From Rikenella sp031549665 (lineage in GTDB: Bacteria > Bacteroidota > Bacteroidia > Bacteroidales > Rikenellaceae), in the NCBI GenBank assembly GCA_031549665.1, contig JAVBPJ010000002.1, positions 139,241 through 203,240 of the forward strand: DNA of 64,000 nt. The letters run 5' to 3'. Position numbers and translations under genes: made by a program. Positions 1-8,759 of the stretch are shown here, piece by piece. Each line of letters opens with the position of its first letter. Within the stretch, counting starts at the first letter, position 1. Under the pieces are notes generated by a model. The model did not search any database and had not been told where the DNA came from. It was given only the letters and a program-made list of their open reading frames with translations.

Positions 1-30
1 CTCCCTGCTCGGTATGGTAGGTAATGGCGC

Positions 31-1224
31 TCATCGGGCAATCCATTTTTCAGGGTCCAAATTCTCACTTTCGCGCCATAGCTCAAAGTGCAGCGTGGCC
101 TGCCCTCCGGCAACGGCGGCTACCGAGCCCAGGCGCTGTCCCTCCAACACCTGCTCGCCCTCGCGCACCAACAGTTCGCCGAGGTTCGAATAGATGGTCA
201 GGTAACTGCCGTGGCGCACCATGACCGAATTCCCCAACCCCTGAAAGAAGAATACTTTGCGAACCTCTCCGTCGAAAACGGCGCTTACCTCGTCGCCTGC
301 CCGAGCGGCCAAATTGACCCCCTTGTTGTTGATCTTTACTCCCCGCTGAGTGGGATGGTCGTGCAGTCCGTAGCGATCGATCACCACGCCGTCCACCGGG
401 CGAAGCAGATTGCCCCGCTTGGCTTCAAAGCGTGCCGTGAGCGGATCGCTCGCGGTGCTTTTGCCTGCTTTTTTCGCAGCGGCATTGCTGCGTTTGACCT
501 CCTCGGCAATGAGTCGTTGCAGCTCGCGTTCCAATTCGGCCATTTGTTTGCGGCGGGTTTCGGCCTGCGCCAGCAGCGAAGCCTCTTTCCCTTTCAGTTG
601 GGCCTGGTTCTCTTTGAGCTGCCCCTCCTCTTTTTGCAACTGGGCCATTTCGGTACGATGCTCCAGCTGCAGATCGGCCAGCAGACGCTGCTGCTGATCG
701 AGCAACTGAATCTCGCCGTTCAACCGACGGTTCATGGCCTCCAGCTCGTCGGCTTTGCGTTCCGTGTTCCGCCCTATCTGTTTAACATAATAAACCCTCC
801 GTGCCGCGTCTGAAAAATCCTGCGCCGATACTACGAAGGCGAGGTAGCTGTTGTTCCGGTAGTTCTTGTAGGCGATTCGTAGCAGCGAAGTGTAGTCCTG
901 CTTGAGTTTCCGGTATGTTTTCTGGAGTCGTGAAACATCCTGATTTTTGGACGAAACAGCGGCCGTTACGCGCTGCATTTCGCTCTCGACCCCTTCGATG
1001 ATCTTTTTGCGGCTTTCGATTTTGCTTTCCACCAGTTTCAGGTGTCCGAGGGTTGTTCCCTGCTCTTTGCGGGTTTCGCCCAACAGGCGGTCGATGCGGG
1101 CAATGTCGGCCTGCGCCTGTTTAATCCGGTTGCGTACTTCGCTTTGATTCGCGCCAACCCCCATCCCGATCATCGGCGCGACGACCAGCAGAATCAGAGG
1201 GAGTATGTTGGGCAGGCGTCTCAT
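31..1224 (-). CDS. EnvC-like murein hydrolase activator (degenerate M23/LytM)
   Basis: A 397-residue exported protein with a signal peptide (about 1-24), a long charged coiled coil (about 25-245) and a C-terminal LytM/M23-like domain (about 271-397). The zinc-ligand motifs of active M23 peptidases are lost: the HxGxD position reads K-I-N-N-K-G-V-N and the HxH position reads T-L-H. This is the EnvC pattern, where the domain activates amidases that split septal peptidoglycan rather than cutting itself. The start is the ATG at 1224, which overlaps the TGA of the upstream TPR gene in an ATGA, so the two are translationally coupled. An upstream extension to 1302 would only read through the neighbour. 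The family call is firm; the amidase partner is not visible. Confidence 0.85.
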   Translation of the reverse strand: MRRLPNILPLILLVVAPMIGMGVGANQSEVRNRIKQAQADIARIDRLLGETRKEQGTTLGHLKLVESKIESRKKIIEGVESEMQRVTAAVSSKNQDVSRLQKTYRKLKQDYTSLLRIAYKNYRNNSYLAFVVSAQDFSDAARRVYYVKQIGRNTERKADELEAMNRRLNGEIQLLDQQQRLLADLQLEHRTEMAQLQKEEGQLKENQAQLKGKEASLLAQAETRRKQMAELERELQRLIAEEVKRSNAAAKKAGKSTASDPLTARFEAKRGNLLRPVDGVVIDRYGLHDHPTQRGVKINNKGVNLAARAGDEVSAVFDGEVRKVFFFQGLGNSVMVRHGSYLTIYSNLGELLVREGEQVLEGQRLGSVAAVAGGQATLHFELWRESENLDPEKWIAR

Positions 1225-2924
1225 TGCTGTTCGGGCGGAAGGGATTCGATGCGTCGTCGTATTTCGACGGGACTGGCTCCCGCCGCGCGTGCGCGTTCCC
1301 AATAGGTCTTGGCCAGAAAATATTCGCCCATGGCCCGGAGGATGTCTCCGTAGTGGAGCATGATTTCGGGGTTGTTGCTTTGGTCGAGGGCCAGCGCGCG
1401 GCGGATCACCTCCTGCGCCTTGCTGTACTCACCCAATTCGTACAGGATCCACGCCTGCGTATCGAGGTAGGTGGCGTTCTGCGGGCTCAACTCGTTGGAG
1501 CGGTTGCTCATGGCCAGGGCGCGTTGCAGGTCGCGCTGCTCCAAACTCAGGAAATAGGCATAGTTGTTGAGTACGCCCGCGTTGTCGGGATTCCGGCGCA
1601 GCGACTTTTTGTAGTAATCGTACGTTTGGGGCATGTTCCCCTGATTGTGCGCAATGTCGCCGCAGAACTGGTAGATGGTTGCGGCGATCGAGTCGTTCTT
1701 TTCGCCCCGGAGCATCTCGTGGGCCTTGGCGAAGAAAGCGAGCGTGTCGCCCTGATTCAGACGAACCGACAGTACCGCAAACCCGATATCGGGGTCTTTG
1801 GGAAAGCGAAGGGTGCCGGCCTGGATATATTGCTCGGCCTGCTCGGGCTGTTTTTGGAAATCGGCCAATTGAATCGCCAACATGTAAAAGATGGGCGGTG
1901 CGGGCTTTTCGAGCAACTGGTCGAGGTATTTCCGGGCTAGTCCGACCTGATCGGTGTAGAGCAGGAAACGAACATAGAATGCCTGAGCATCCGTGTTTTC
2001 AGGATCGCTTTCGAGGATTCGATTGGAGAGCAATACCACCGAGGCCACCGAACGGCGCAGGAGTTCGGGCTGTTCGAGGTAGGTGATGAAATAGTCGATC
2101 TTCTGCCTGGTCGAGAAGTCGTCGCGCCGGTCGAAGACCGGCTTCAGGGCCTCGAAATAGTCGGCATAGCGCTCCTTGATGCGGAAGTATTCGGCCAGGG
2201 CGATGCGCGGGCCGACCGAAACCGAATCCAGCGCAATGGCCGTGCGGTATTGCTCCAACGCCAGCGAGTCGCGGTGCAGAGCCGCCGCCAGTTCCGCCCA
2301 GGCAACCCGGTAGGAGGCGTTGTTCGGATTGCTTTCGCACACTTGTTCCAGGTAGTCGAAGGCTTCGTCGTACTGTTTCGAAACGATCAGGTACTGCCGT
2401 TTCATCTCGATCAGCGGACCGGACTGGATCCCGTAGCGGGCTTCCAGCGTGTCAATCAGCTCTTTTCCCTGCCGGGGCTTGCCCACGCTCATTTTCAGGG
2501 CGGCCAACAGGGATTGGGCTTCGCGGTCGACGGGGTTTTTACTGAGCCATTGCTCGAAGAGGGCCTCAGCTTCGGCGTATTGGCCGTTCACGGCCAGCAG
2601 GCGGCCGTATTGGTGCGTGTAACTCCGCTCAAGGGTGTCGAGCTGCCGGGCCTGCCGGGCGTATTCGAGCGCAAGTTCGGGTTTTCCCGCTCCTTCCACC
2701 AGTTGCGAAAGCTGGTAATAGGCGGCCGCATGGGCGGGATCCTCCTTCAGTACGCGGGCAAAATAGCGGGCGGCCAGGTAGTTTTCGCCCTCGCTCAGGG
2801 CCTGTATCCCGTCCAGGTAGTAGTACGACGCCTTGACTTGCCGCAACGAACGGTCTTGCTCCCGAGCGAAAAGGAGACCGGGGAGTGCGACTAAAAGGGT
2901 GATTATGACTAATCTGCGCAACAA
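1221..2924 (-). CDS. TPR-repeat protein, exported
   Basis: About 567 residues made almost entirely of tetratricopeptide repeats (for example the A-A-Y-Y-Q-L-S, Y-A-E-A-E-A-L-F and Y-S-K-A-Q-E-V-I units) after a hydrophobic signal segment near the N-terminus. TPR proteins are scaffolds; no enzyme motif is visible. No ATG lies near the signal segment. TTG codons at 2924 and 2921 are the best starts, 10 bp after the dut stop; a longer frame runs up to 3029 inside dut. The gene sits between dut and the EnvC-like gene and overlaps the latter by 4 nt. A role in envelope or cell-division assembly is an inference from the neighbour only. Confidence 0.75.
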   Translation of the reverse strand: MLRRLVIITLLVALPGLLFAREQDRSLRQVKASYYYLDGIQALSEGENYLAARYFARVLKEDPAHAAAYYQLSQLVEGAGKPELALEYARQARQLDTLERSYTHQYGRLLAVNGQYAEAEALFEQWLSKNPVDREAQSLLAALKMSVGKPRQGKELIDTLEARYGIQSGPLIEMKRQYLIVSKQYDEAFDYLEQVCESNPNNASYRVAWAELAAALHRDSLALEQYRTAIALDSVSVGPRIALAEYFRIKERYADYFEALKPVFDRRDDFSTRQKIDYFITYLEQPELLRRSVASVVLLSNRILESDPENTDAQAFYVRFLLYTDQVGLARKYLDQLLEKPAPPIFYMLAIQLADFQKQPEQAEQYIQAGTLRFPKDPDIGFAVLSVRLNQGDTLAFFAKAHEMLRGEKNDSIAATIYQFCGDIAHNQGNMPQTYDYYKKSLRRNPDNAGVLNNYAYFLSLEQRDLQRALAMSNRSNELSPQNATYLDTQAWILYELGEYSKAQEVIRRALALDQSNNPEIMLHYGDILRAMGEYFLAKTYWERARAAGASPVEIRRRIESLPPEQQ

Positions 2925-2934
2925 GCAAATGGGT

Positions 2935-3372
2935 TTATTTCGTCCCTGTCGAACCGAATCCGCCCGCACCGCGCTGGGTTTCGGAGAGTTCGTCCACTTC
3001 GTGCCAGGCAAGGCGTTCGTGGCGGGCAAAGACCAATTGGGCGATCCGTTCGCCGGGTTTCAGCAGGAAAGGGTCTTTCGACAGGTTGACCAAAATGACC
3101 TTCAACTCGCCGCGGTAGTCGGGATCGATCGTTCCGGGCGTGTTGAGTACCGTGATGCCGTGTTTGGCCGCCAGTCCGCTGCGGGGGCGCACCTGAATTT
3201 CATGTCCGGCCGGGATTTCAAAGTAGAGGCCCGTGGGGATCAGCACCCGTTCGAGCGGTTCCACAACGATCAAATCTTCCAGATCGGCCCGTACGTCCAA
3301 CCCCACCGAATGGGGGGTTTCGTACTGGGGAAGCGGATTTTTCGACCGGTTGATAACCTTTACCTTTTCCAT
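2935..3372 (-). CDS. dut: dUTP diphosphatase
   Basis: A 145-residue homotrimeric-type dUTPase that converts dUTP to dUMP, keeping uracil out of DNA and feeding dTMP synthesis. All five family motifs are present in order: S-V-G-L-D-V-R-A (motif 1), R-P-R-S-G-L-A (2), G-T-I-D-P-D-Y-R-G-E (3, with the catalytic Asp), K-P-G-E-R-I-A-Q (4) and the C-terminal Gly-rich R-G-A-G-G-F-G-S-T-G (5). The length is normal. The start ATG at 3372 lies inside the 3' end of the flippase gene (13-nt overlap). Confidence 0.97.
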   Translation of the reverse strand: MEKVKVINRSKNPLPQYETPHSVGLDVRADLEDLIVVEPLERVLIPTGLYFEIPAGHEIQVRPRSGLAAKHGITVLNTPGTIDPDYRGELKVILVNLSKDPFLLKPGERIAQLVFARHERLAWHEVDELSETQRGAGGFGSTGTK

Positions 3373-4826
3373 AGCTTAGACAACGTTGAGGGGCCCATTT
3401 CTTTACGCAGGGCTGCCAGCCCGAAGCCCAAAAGTAATAAAAAATTAAGTGGTATCTGCGCTCCGGGCGGAAGAAGCTCCGTAAAACAGGATATTCCGTA
3501 AATGGCTCCGCCCAGCAGGAAGTAGAGGCCGATCCGCCGCAGGTCGAACGGCACGGGGAAGTACTTTTGACACAGGGCGTAACTGATGCCCACCATCAAT
3601 CCCGTGGCCAGCACCCGGGCAATGGCCGACCCCCAATAGCCCATCGAGGGGATCATGGCCAGGTTCAGCGCAAGGGTGGCGACCACGCCGATGCCGGTAA
3701 TCAAAATGGCGGCGCGGGTGCGGTCGGCCGCTTTGTACCAGAACGAAAGGTTGACCAAAATCCCCGCAAACAGGTTCGCCAGCAACAGCAAGGGCAACAG
3801 GCCCATACCAATCCGGTATTTTTCGCCGATGATCAGGGCGAACTGATCCCGGAACAGGGCCAACATCAGGAAAATGAAAATCCCCGCAATGGTAAACAGC
3901 TTGGTCGCTTCGGCGTTGAGCCGCTGGAAATCGCCCTCGCGCTCGAATTTTTGCAGGAAGAACGGTTCGGCGCCCAGAGTGTACATTTGGCGGAAGATCA
4001 TCAGCAGGGCGGCAATCTTGCCGACGGCTCCGTAAATCCCCACCTGGACGTCGGCCGTGTCCTCGGGCAGCATGAAGTAGAGCAACTGCCTGTCGATGAA
4101 GTCGCCGGCAACCCCCATGAATCCGGCCATCACCAGAGGGATGGAGTAGGTGAAAATCGACCGCAACAGGCGGACGGAAAAGAGCCGCCCCACCCATTTC
4201 AACGCGTACGGAAACACCATCAGCAACGACACGCCGCTGGCGATCAGGTTGGCCACAATCACCCACAGGGGGGTGGCCGTGTCCCAGCCCTCGACCCAGC
4301 CGGGCAGCAGGCTGTAAAAGAGGATGCAGGCCGCGATGTTCACCACCACGCCCGTAATGTTCACGATGGTATAGTAAATGGCTTTCCCCTGTTGCCGCAA
4401 GGCGGCCAGGGGCATCGCCATGGCGTTGTCGACCAGAATCAGCAGGGCCGTGGCCACGATGCACGACGTGTCGAGGCGGAAAAATCCGGCGATGGGTTGT
4501 TGAAACAGCAGCACCACCGTCGTAAACAGGAGCGCCACACCCAAAATCGCCCCCCAGGCGGTGGTAAAGAGCCGTTTGAAGGCCTCGGGACCCTCTTCGT
4601 TGCGGGCATAGCGGAAAAATCCGGTGGCGAGGCCCATCGTCAACAACACGTTGGCGAATGGGATGATGGCATACAGCAGCGACATTTCGCCATACACCCC
4701 CTCGGACAGGATGCGGGTGAGGTAGGGGGTGAGCAGGTAGTTCAGGAACTTGGAGACGATGGCGCTGACCCCGTAGATGGCGGTCTGCGAGGCGAGGCGT
4801 TGGAGGTGGGCGCGGGTGCTACTCAT
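3360..4826 (-). CDS. Polysaccharide/oligosaccharide flippase (MOP superfamily, Wzx-like)
   Basis: A 488-residue polytopic membrane protein with about 12-14 hydrophobic segments and the N-terminal pattern of Wzx/RfbX-type flippases (A-I-Y-G-V-S-A-I-V-S-K-F-L-N-Y-L-L-T-P). Members move lipid-linked oligosaccharides across the inner membrane. It starts at the ATG at 4826, overlapping the acyl-enzyme gene by 8 nt, and runs 13 nt into dut. No glycosyltransferases lie nearby, so the transported lipid-linked sugar cannot be deduced; peptidoglycan, O-antigen or capsule precursors are all possible. Confidence 0.85.
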   Translation of the reverse strand: MSSTRAHLQRLASQTAIYGVSAIVSKFLNYLLTPYLTRILSEGVYGEMSLLYAIIPFANVLLTMGLATGFFRYARNEEGPEAFKRLFTTAWGAILGVALLFTTVVLLFQQPIAGFFRLDTSCIVATALLILVDNAMAMPLAALRQQGKAIYYTIVNITGVVVNIAACILFYSLLPGWVEGWDTATPLWVIVANLIASGVSLLMVFPYALKWVGRLFSVRLLRSIFTYSIPLVMAGFMGVAGDFIDRQLLYFMLPEDTADVQVGIYGAVGKIAALLMIFRQMYTLGAEPFFLQKFEREGDFQRLNAEATKLFTIAGIFIFLMLALFRDQFALIIGEKYRIGMGLLPLLLLANLFAGILVNLSFWYKAADRTRAAILITGIGVVATLALNLAMIPSMGYWGSAIARVLATGLMVGISYALCQKYFPVPFDLRRIGLYFLLGGAIYGISCFTELLPPGAQIPLNFLLLLGFGLAALRKEMGPSTLSKLWKR

Positions 4827-5844
4827 CGTTCAACAAAAGATTACACCCGCGCAGCGGAGCCTGCTCCAGGCGGCCCAACACGCGAAATTCGTTCTCTCCC
4901 ACCCGTTCGCCAAGGTCCTGGGTCAGTACGAACGAACAACTGAACCGGTTGGCCAGGTCGATCACGGCAATGGCCCCGCGATCGCTCTCCGCCAGCGGAT
5001 TGTACGGATCGCGCAGGGTTACCTTCATCCAGGAGGGAGTCCGGAACACCCCATCTCCGTCCGAGTAGGCTTGGGAAAGGAGTTCGGTCATGCCGTATTC
5101 GGAATGGATGCGCTGTACGCCGAAGGCCTGTTTGAGGCGTTCGTGCAGTTCGCTGCGACCGATCTCGCCGCGCCGGCCTTTCATCCCTCCGGTCTCCATC
5201 ACCACGGCGTCGGCGGGGAGCCGCAGGGGGGCGCCGAGCGACTCGGCGAAGTCCAACAGGGCGAACGAAACCCCCAGCAACAGGATTTTTTTCCCGGCAC
5301 GGGCGGCCTCGTTCAGGGCCCTTTTCAGCCCCTGGTGATCGTGCAGGAAAAAGCCGCCCTCGCGGGGATTGCGGGCATGAAGCCGTTCGGCCATATAGAC
5401 CAGCGACGACCCTTCGCGCTCAAGGTACGAGGGCAACAGCGCAAAGATTGACCACGCCGCGGGATCGCCGTAAAAGCGGCCGAACCCCCGCTCGAACGAG
5501 GCTTCGTAGAGCGAGCGGTCGGCCACGTAGTGCCGGCTGGTTTGGGGGCCCGAGGTTCCGCTGCTGGTAAAGACGGCCTGGGGCTCCGCGGCCCGGTCGT
5601 CGTACACGCGGTGGCTTTTAAAGAGTTCGATCGGCAGGAAGGGCACCTGATCGAGGCGGTTCGCCGACCGGGGGTCGATCCCCATCAGGGCCAGGTAGTC
5701 GCGGTAGGGAGGGCAATGCAGGGCTTGTTGCTGAAACTGGGCCAGGGCCTCGGTCTCGAACACTTCGGAACAGGACTCGTCGCCAGGGGGCATCTCCAGC
5801 AGTCGTCCAAAGGCCGGTGAATATGTCGTCCCGCCGCCGGACAT
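4819..5844 (-). CDS. LuxE/PaaK-like acyl-protein synthetase (adenylate-forming)
   Basis: A 341-residue protein resembling the LuxE acyl-protein synthetase branch of adenylate-forming enzymes. It shows the phosphate loop S-S-G-T-S-G and an H-S-E-Y-G-M-T-E-L adenylation motif. Near the C-terminus, P-L-R-G-C-N-L has a Cys (about 334) where LuxE carries its acyl-accepting cysteine. LuxE activates a fatty acid as acyl-AMP and holds it on Cys before passing it on; no LuxC/LuxD partner is here. The ATG at 5844 shares its A with the hflX TGA (TGATG). It overlaps the flippase gene downstream by 8 nt. The substrate is unknown, but the context suggests an acyl group on an envelope glycolipid or polysaccharide. 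Confidence 0.7.
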   Translation of the reverse strand: MSGGGTTYSPAFGRLLEMPPGDESCSEVFETEALAQFQQQALHCPPYRDYLALMGIDPRSANRLDQVPFLPIELFKSHRVYDDRAAEPQAVFTSSGTSGPQTSRHYVADRSLYEASFERGFGRFYGDPAAWSIFALLPSYLEREGSSLVYMAERLHARNPREGGFFLHDHQGLKRALNEAARAGKKILLLGVSFALLDFAESLGAPLRLPADAVVMETGGMKGRRGEIGRSELHERLKQAFGVQRIHSEYGMTELLSQAYSDGDGVFRTPSWMKVTLRDPYNPLAESDRGAIAVIDLANRFSCSFVLTQDLGERVGENEFRVLGRLEQAPLRGCNLLLNDE

Positions 5845-7043
5845 CAATAGAGGTAGTTGTTGAACGGGTAACGCCCCTGGTGGATCTCGCGCACCATGTG
5901 GTAGAGGTCGGTGCGGAGCTTGTCGAAGTTGGTTTTCCGCACGGCCGAAATGAAAATGCAGGGGGTTTCGGCCCGGGCCGACCAGTCGCGCCGCAGTTCG
6001 TCGATCGGGACGTTTTCGCGGGTGGCGGGCGTCAGATCGTCGGCCTCTTTCTCGATGTGGGTGTAGGCGTCGACCTTGTTGAATACCAAAAAGACGGGCT
6101 TTTCACCCGCGCCGATCTCGGCAAGGGTTTGGTTCACCACGCGGATCTGGTCTTCGAAATGGGGGTGCGACACGTCCACCACGTGGAGCAGCAGGTCGGC
6201 CTCGCGCACCTCATCGAGGGTCGATTTGAACGACTCGACCAACTGGGTGGGGAGTTTCCGGATGAATCCGACGGTGTCGGCCAGCAAAAAGGGGATGTTG
6301 TCGAGCACCACCTTGCGGACGGTGGTGTCGAGGGTGGCGAAAAGCTTGTTCTCGGCAAAGACTTCGCTCTTGCTGATCAGGTTCATCAGGGTCGATTTAC
6401 CGACGTTCGTGTAGCCTACCAGCGCCACGCGTACCATGCCTCCCCGGCCGCTGCGCTGGGTGGCCATCTGCCGGTCGACCTTAGTGAGCTGTTCTTTGAG
6501 GCGGGTGATTTTTTCGCGGACGATCCGGCGGTCGGTTTCGATTTCGCGCTCGCCGGCTCCACCGCGCGTGCCGGTACCCCCCCGTTGCCGTTCAAGGTGG
6601 GTCCACATGCCGGTCAGGCGGGGCAACAGGTACTGCAGCCGCGCCAGTTCGACCTGGGTTTTGGCATAGGCGCTGGTGGCCCGCTGGGCAAATATGTCGA
6701 GAATCAGGCCGGTGCGGTCCTGAATCTTCACACCCAGCTCTTTCTCGATGTTTCGGAGTTGCGAGGGGGTCAGTTCGTCGTCGAAAATCACGCCGTCCAA
6801 CTCGTTTTCTTCAACGAATGATTTGATTTCCTTCAACTTGCCGCTCCCTACGAAAGTGCGTTTGTCGGGAGTTCCGAGTTTCTGGATCAATCGTCCGCAA
6901 CTTTCGATACCGGCCGTTTCGGCCAGGAACGACAACTCGTCGAGGTACTCGTCGACCTGCGCGGGGTCTTGTTTTTCGCGCACGATCGCCACCATGACGA
7001 CCCGCTGCCGGTTTCCTTGTTCTTCCAAGTGTCCCTGTTCCAT
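5844..7043 (-). CDS. hflX: GTPase HflX
   Basis: A 399-residue ribosome-binding GTPase that in other bacteria splits stalled or heat-damaged 70S ribosomes. The N-terminal HflX domain and a basic helical linker (with the Gly-rich R-G-G-T-G-T-R-G-G-A-G segment) precede the G domain: G1 G-Y-T-N-V-G-K-S-T (about 210-218), G3 D-T-V-G-F (from about 256) and G4 N-K-V-D (from about 322). I chose the ATG at 7043: a purine-rich AAAGGAAAG lies just upstream, and a -7 promoter element at 7099-7106 places the transcript start after the more upstream TTG. It is the first gene of an overlapping operon running through to the EnvC-like gene. Confidence 0.95.
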   Translation of the reverse strand: MEQGHLEEQGNRQRVVMVAIVREKQDPAQVDEYLDELSFLAETAGIESCGRLIQKLGTPDKRTFVGSGKLKEIKSFVEENELDGVIFDDELTPSQLRNIEKELGVKIQDRTGLILDIFAQRATSAYAKTQVELARLQYLLPRLTGMWTHLERQRGGTGTRGGAGEREIETDRRIVREKITRLKEQLTKVDRQMATQRSGRGGMVRVALVGYTNVGKSTLMNLISKSEVFAENKLFATLDTTVRKVVLDNIPFLLADTVGFIRKLPTQLVESFKSTLDEVREADLLLHVVDVSHPHFEDQIRVVNQTLAEIGAGEKPVFLVFNKVDAYTHIEKEADDLTPATRENVPIDELRRDWSARAETPCIFISAVRKTNFDKLRTDLYHMVREIHQGRYPFNNYLY

Positions 7044-7098
7044 GCTCTTTCCTTTCCGGATATCCGTTTTGTACGTCGGTTTCCCCCACAATTTCCGG

Positions 7099-7106
7099 CA
7101 AAGGTA
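7099..7106 (-). promoter_or_regulatory. -7 promoter element of hflX operon
   Basis: TACCTTTG on the minus strand, an exact match to the Bacteroidota -7 consensus TAnnTTTG. Transcription would start near 7093, giving a leader of about 50 nt before the chosen hflX ATG. No clear -33 TTG is seen. Confidence 0.65.
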
Positions 7107-7121
7107 GCCGATTTGCGGGGA

Positions 7122-7976
7122 TTAATTTTTGACGGCGTAGACAGCCGTCCAGGGGTAGTGCCTCCAACTGGCCATCAGGTAGTTGTAGTAAGCCGTTCGG
7201 CGGTAGGTTTCGCCCGAATAGACGTTGATGGCGATGTCCTCCACAACAATGCGTTGGTAGGGGTCCCGACCCGGCGGACGCTCCAGGCGCAGGTACCACG
7301 TGTCGGCCACTTTTTCGCAGCAAATCACCGTAATGAAATTAGTGGTAAGGTAGAATGAGTCGATTCGCTGTTGTCCCTGGGGATACCGCAGGGTAAAGTG
7401 TAGGCGCGGAACCAGGCTGTCCAACAGTTGCTGGCTCTCCATGCAGCGCCTGGTTTGCCGGGCGTTTTTGAATACCAGCGTACGGTGCATCGGATAGACC
7501 GTGCCTTCGAAAAGATCCTTGTTGCCGTCGCGGTCTCGCATCTCAACCATCGCCCGGCCGGTTTTCGATTCGATCAAAAACTGGAGCTCGAACGGGCCGT
7601 TCACCTGTTCTTCGAGCCGGAGTTTCACCCTCCATACTCCATTCACCTTGTCGATTTTCTCGAGTTCGAAACGCTCGGGATCGACCAGCAGCGGACCGCC
7701 CATGTTGTACATCAGCCACACGCGGGTGTCGTCGCTGTTCTCGTAGCGGTAGATGGAGTACTTGCCGTTGACCTGCCCATGTAAAGTGGCCGGGTGAAAC
7801 TGAAAATGACGCAACGGAACAATGCTGTCGATGATGCGTTCCTGTTCCTGGGGGGTGTATGTTTTGTAACTAACCTCGTTTCTCGCCTGCGCGGGCGACC
7901 ACAAAAGGCCAAGAAAGAGAAAGAATCCGGCGCATATAGCGCTCCGGGAAAATTTCCATGCACTTGTCGTTTTCAT
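7122..7976 (-). CDS. Secreted protein with two tandem DUF4251-like domains
   Basis: A 284-residue protein with a signal peptide (1-31). Residues about 44-165 align by eye with the DUF4251 protein encoded just upstream (8193-8663): both have an I-(I/M)-D-(S/N)-I-V-P-x-x-x-F-Q-F opening, then a Y-R-Y-E / N-R-Y-E-Y strand, a D-V-W / G-V-W strand and an E-S-K-T-G / N-A-K-T-G turn. Residues about 180-270 repeat the same plan in a shorter, more diverged form (L-L-D-S-L-V-P, D-T-W-Y-L-R-L, N-V-Y-S-G-E). The function is unknown; DUF4251 proteins are small periplasmic or surface beta-rich proteins of Bacteroidota. The start is the ATG at 7976, 20-odd nt downstream of a good promoter. Confidence 0.75.
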   Translation of the reverse strand: MKTTSAWKFSRSAICAGFFLFLGLLWSPAQARNEVSYKTYTPQEQERIIDSIVPLRHFQFHPATLHGQVNGKYSIYRYENSDDTRVWLMYNMGGPLLVDPERFELEKIDKVNGVWRVKLRLEEQVNGPFELQFLIESKTGRAMVEMRDRDGNKDLFEGTVYPMHRTLVFKNARQTRRCMESQQLLDSLVPRLHFTLRYPQGQQRIDSFYLTTNFITVICCEKVADTWYLRLERPPGRDPYQRIVVEDIAINVYSGETYRRTAYYNYLMASWRHYPWTAVYAVKN

Positions 7977-8003
7977 CGTCTGTATGGGTTGGATTAAACT
8001 GCT

Positions 8004-8034
8004 CAAATATACTTTTTTTCTACCGCTTTTACAA
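8004..8034 (-). promoter_or_regulatory. Promoter of the double DUF4251 gene
   Basis: A -33 TTG (8034-8032) lies 20 nt before TATATTTG (8011-8004), an exact TAnnTTTG match, on the minus strand. The spacer has an A-run just ahead of the -7 box. The predicted start is near 7998. Confidence 0.7.
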
Positions 8035-8144
8035 CAAACTCGAGGCCCTCCTTTCCTAACCGCAGGAAACTTCCGTTCCGGAACGCAACCATCTCTGCAA
8101 CGAAGCCGGAGGCTTTCCCTCCGGAGATCCCGGCTTACACAAAA

Positions 8145-8172
8145 AATGAGGCGGAGTCTCCTCCGCCTCATT
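8145..8172 (-). terminator. Rho-independent terminator after the single DUF4251 gene
   Basis: Perfect 12-bp arms (8145-8156 and 8161-8172) with a 4-nt loop. On the minus strand the hairpin is followed by a T-run, and it lies 20 nt after the stop of the 8193-8663 gene. Confidence 0.85.
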
Positions 8173-8192
8173 GTAAACTCTTCCGAACCGAT

Positions 8193-8663
8193 CTAGTGCT
8201 GGCGAACGGCTCCGCGATAGATCAACCGCTTCGCCTTATTCGAACTCAGGCTCAGGGTGGCGATACCCGTCTTGGCGTTGATGGCGAACTTGAAGATCTC
8301 TTTCTCACCGCCTTCGGCCGCCACGTTGATCACAACGTTCCAAACGTCCTTTTTCTTCTCGCAGGATACCCACTCGAAGTTGCTTGCCATTACGCGGGGC
8401 GTGTCGGTCATCACCACCTCCATCATGTTGGGGCGCATTTTGGTGTATTCGTAGCGATTGATGGTTTGGGTTCCGGCGTCAACTTTCACGATTTCGTAGG
8501 GTACGAACTGGAAATTCTTGTTAGGGACGATGTTGTCCATGATCGCCTGGGTAGCGATCTCCTTGCGGGCTTTGGCGGCATCTTTTTCTTCTTTGGTTTT
8601 TTGGGCCTGGGCAGAGAAGGTTACAACTGCCAGGGCGCTCATCAGAAGGAGTACTTTTTTCAT
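8193..8663 (-). CDS. DUF4251 family secreted protein
   Basis: A 156-residue protein with a clean signal peptide (about 1-20, ending A-Q-A-Q) followed by one DUF4251-type domain (I-M-D-N-I-V-P-N-K-N-F-Q-F to the end). It is a monocistronic unit: a weak -7 element (TAACTTTA, 8738-8731) lies upstream and a terminator directly downstream. It is paralogous to the tandem-domain gene at 7122-7976 and to 16894-17406. The family has no assigned function that I know of. Confidence 0.8.
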   Translation of the reverse strand: MKKVLLLMSALAVVTFSAQAQKTKEEKDAAKARKEIATQAIMDNIVPNKNFQFVPYEIVKVDAGTQTINRYEYTKMRPNMMEVVMTDTPRVMASNFEWVSCEKKKDVWNVVINVAAEGGEKEIFKFAINAKTGIATLSLSSNKAKRLIYRGAVRQH

Positions 8664-8759
8664 GGTGTTTCGATTTATGAGTTGTGGTTATTTGTTGCTC
8701 GTGGGCACTGGTTTGACGTCTACGACACGGTAAAGTTACATCTTTTTTCCATTTTTCCG

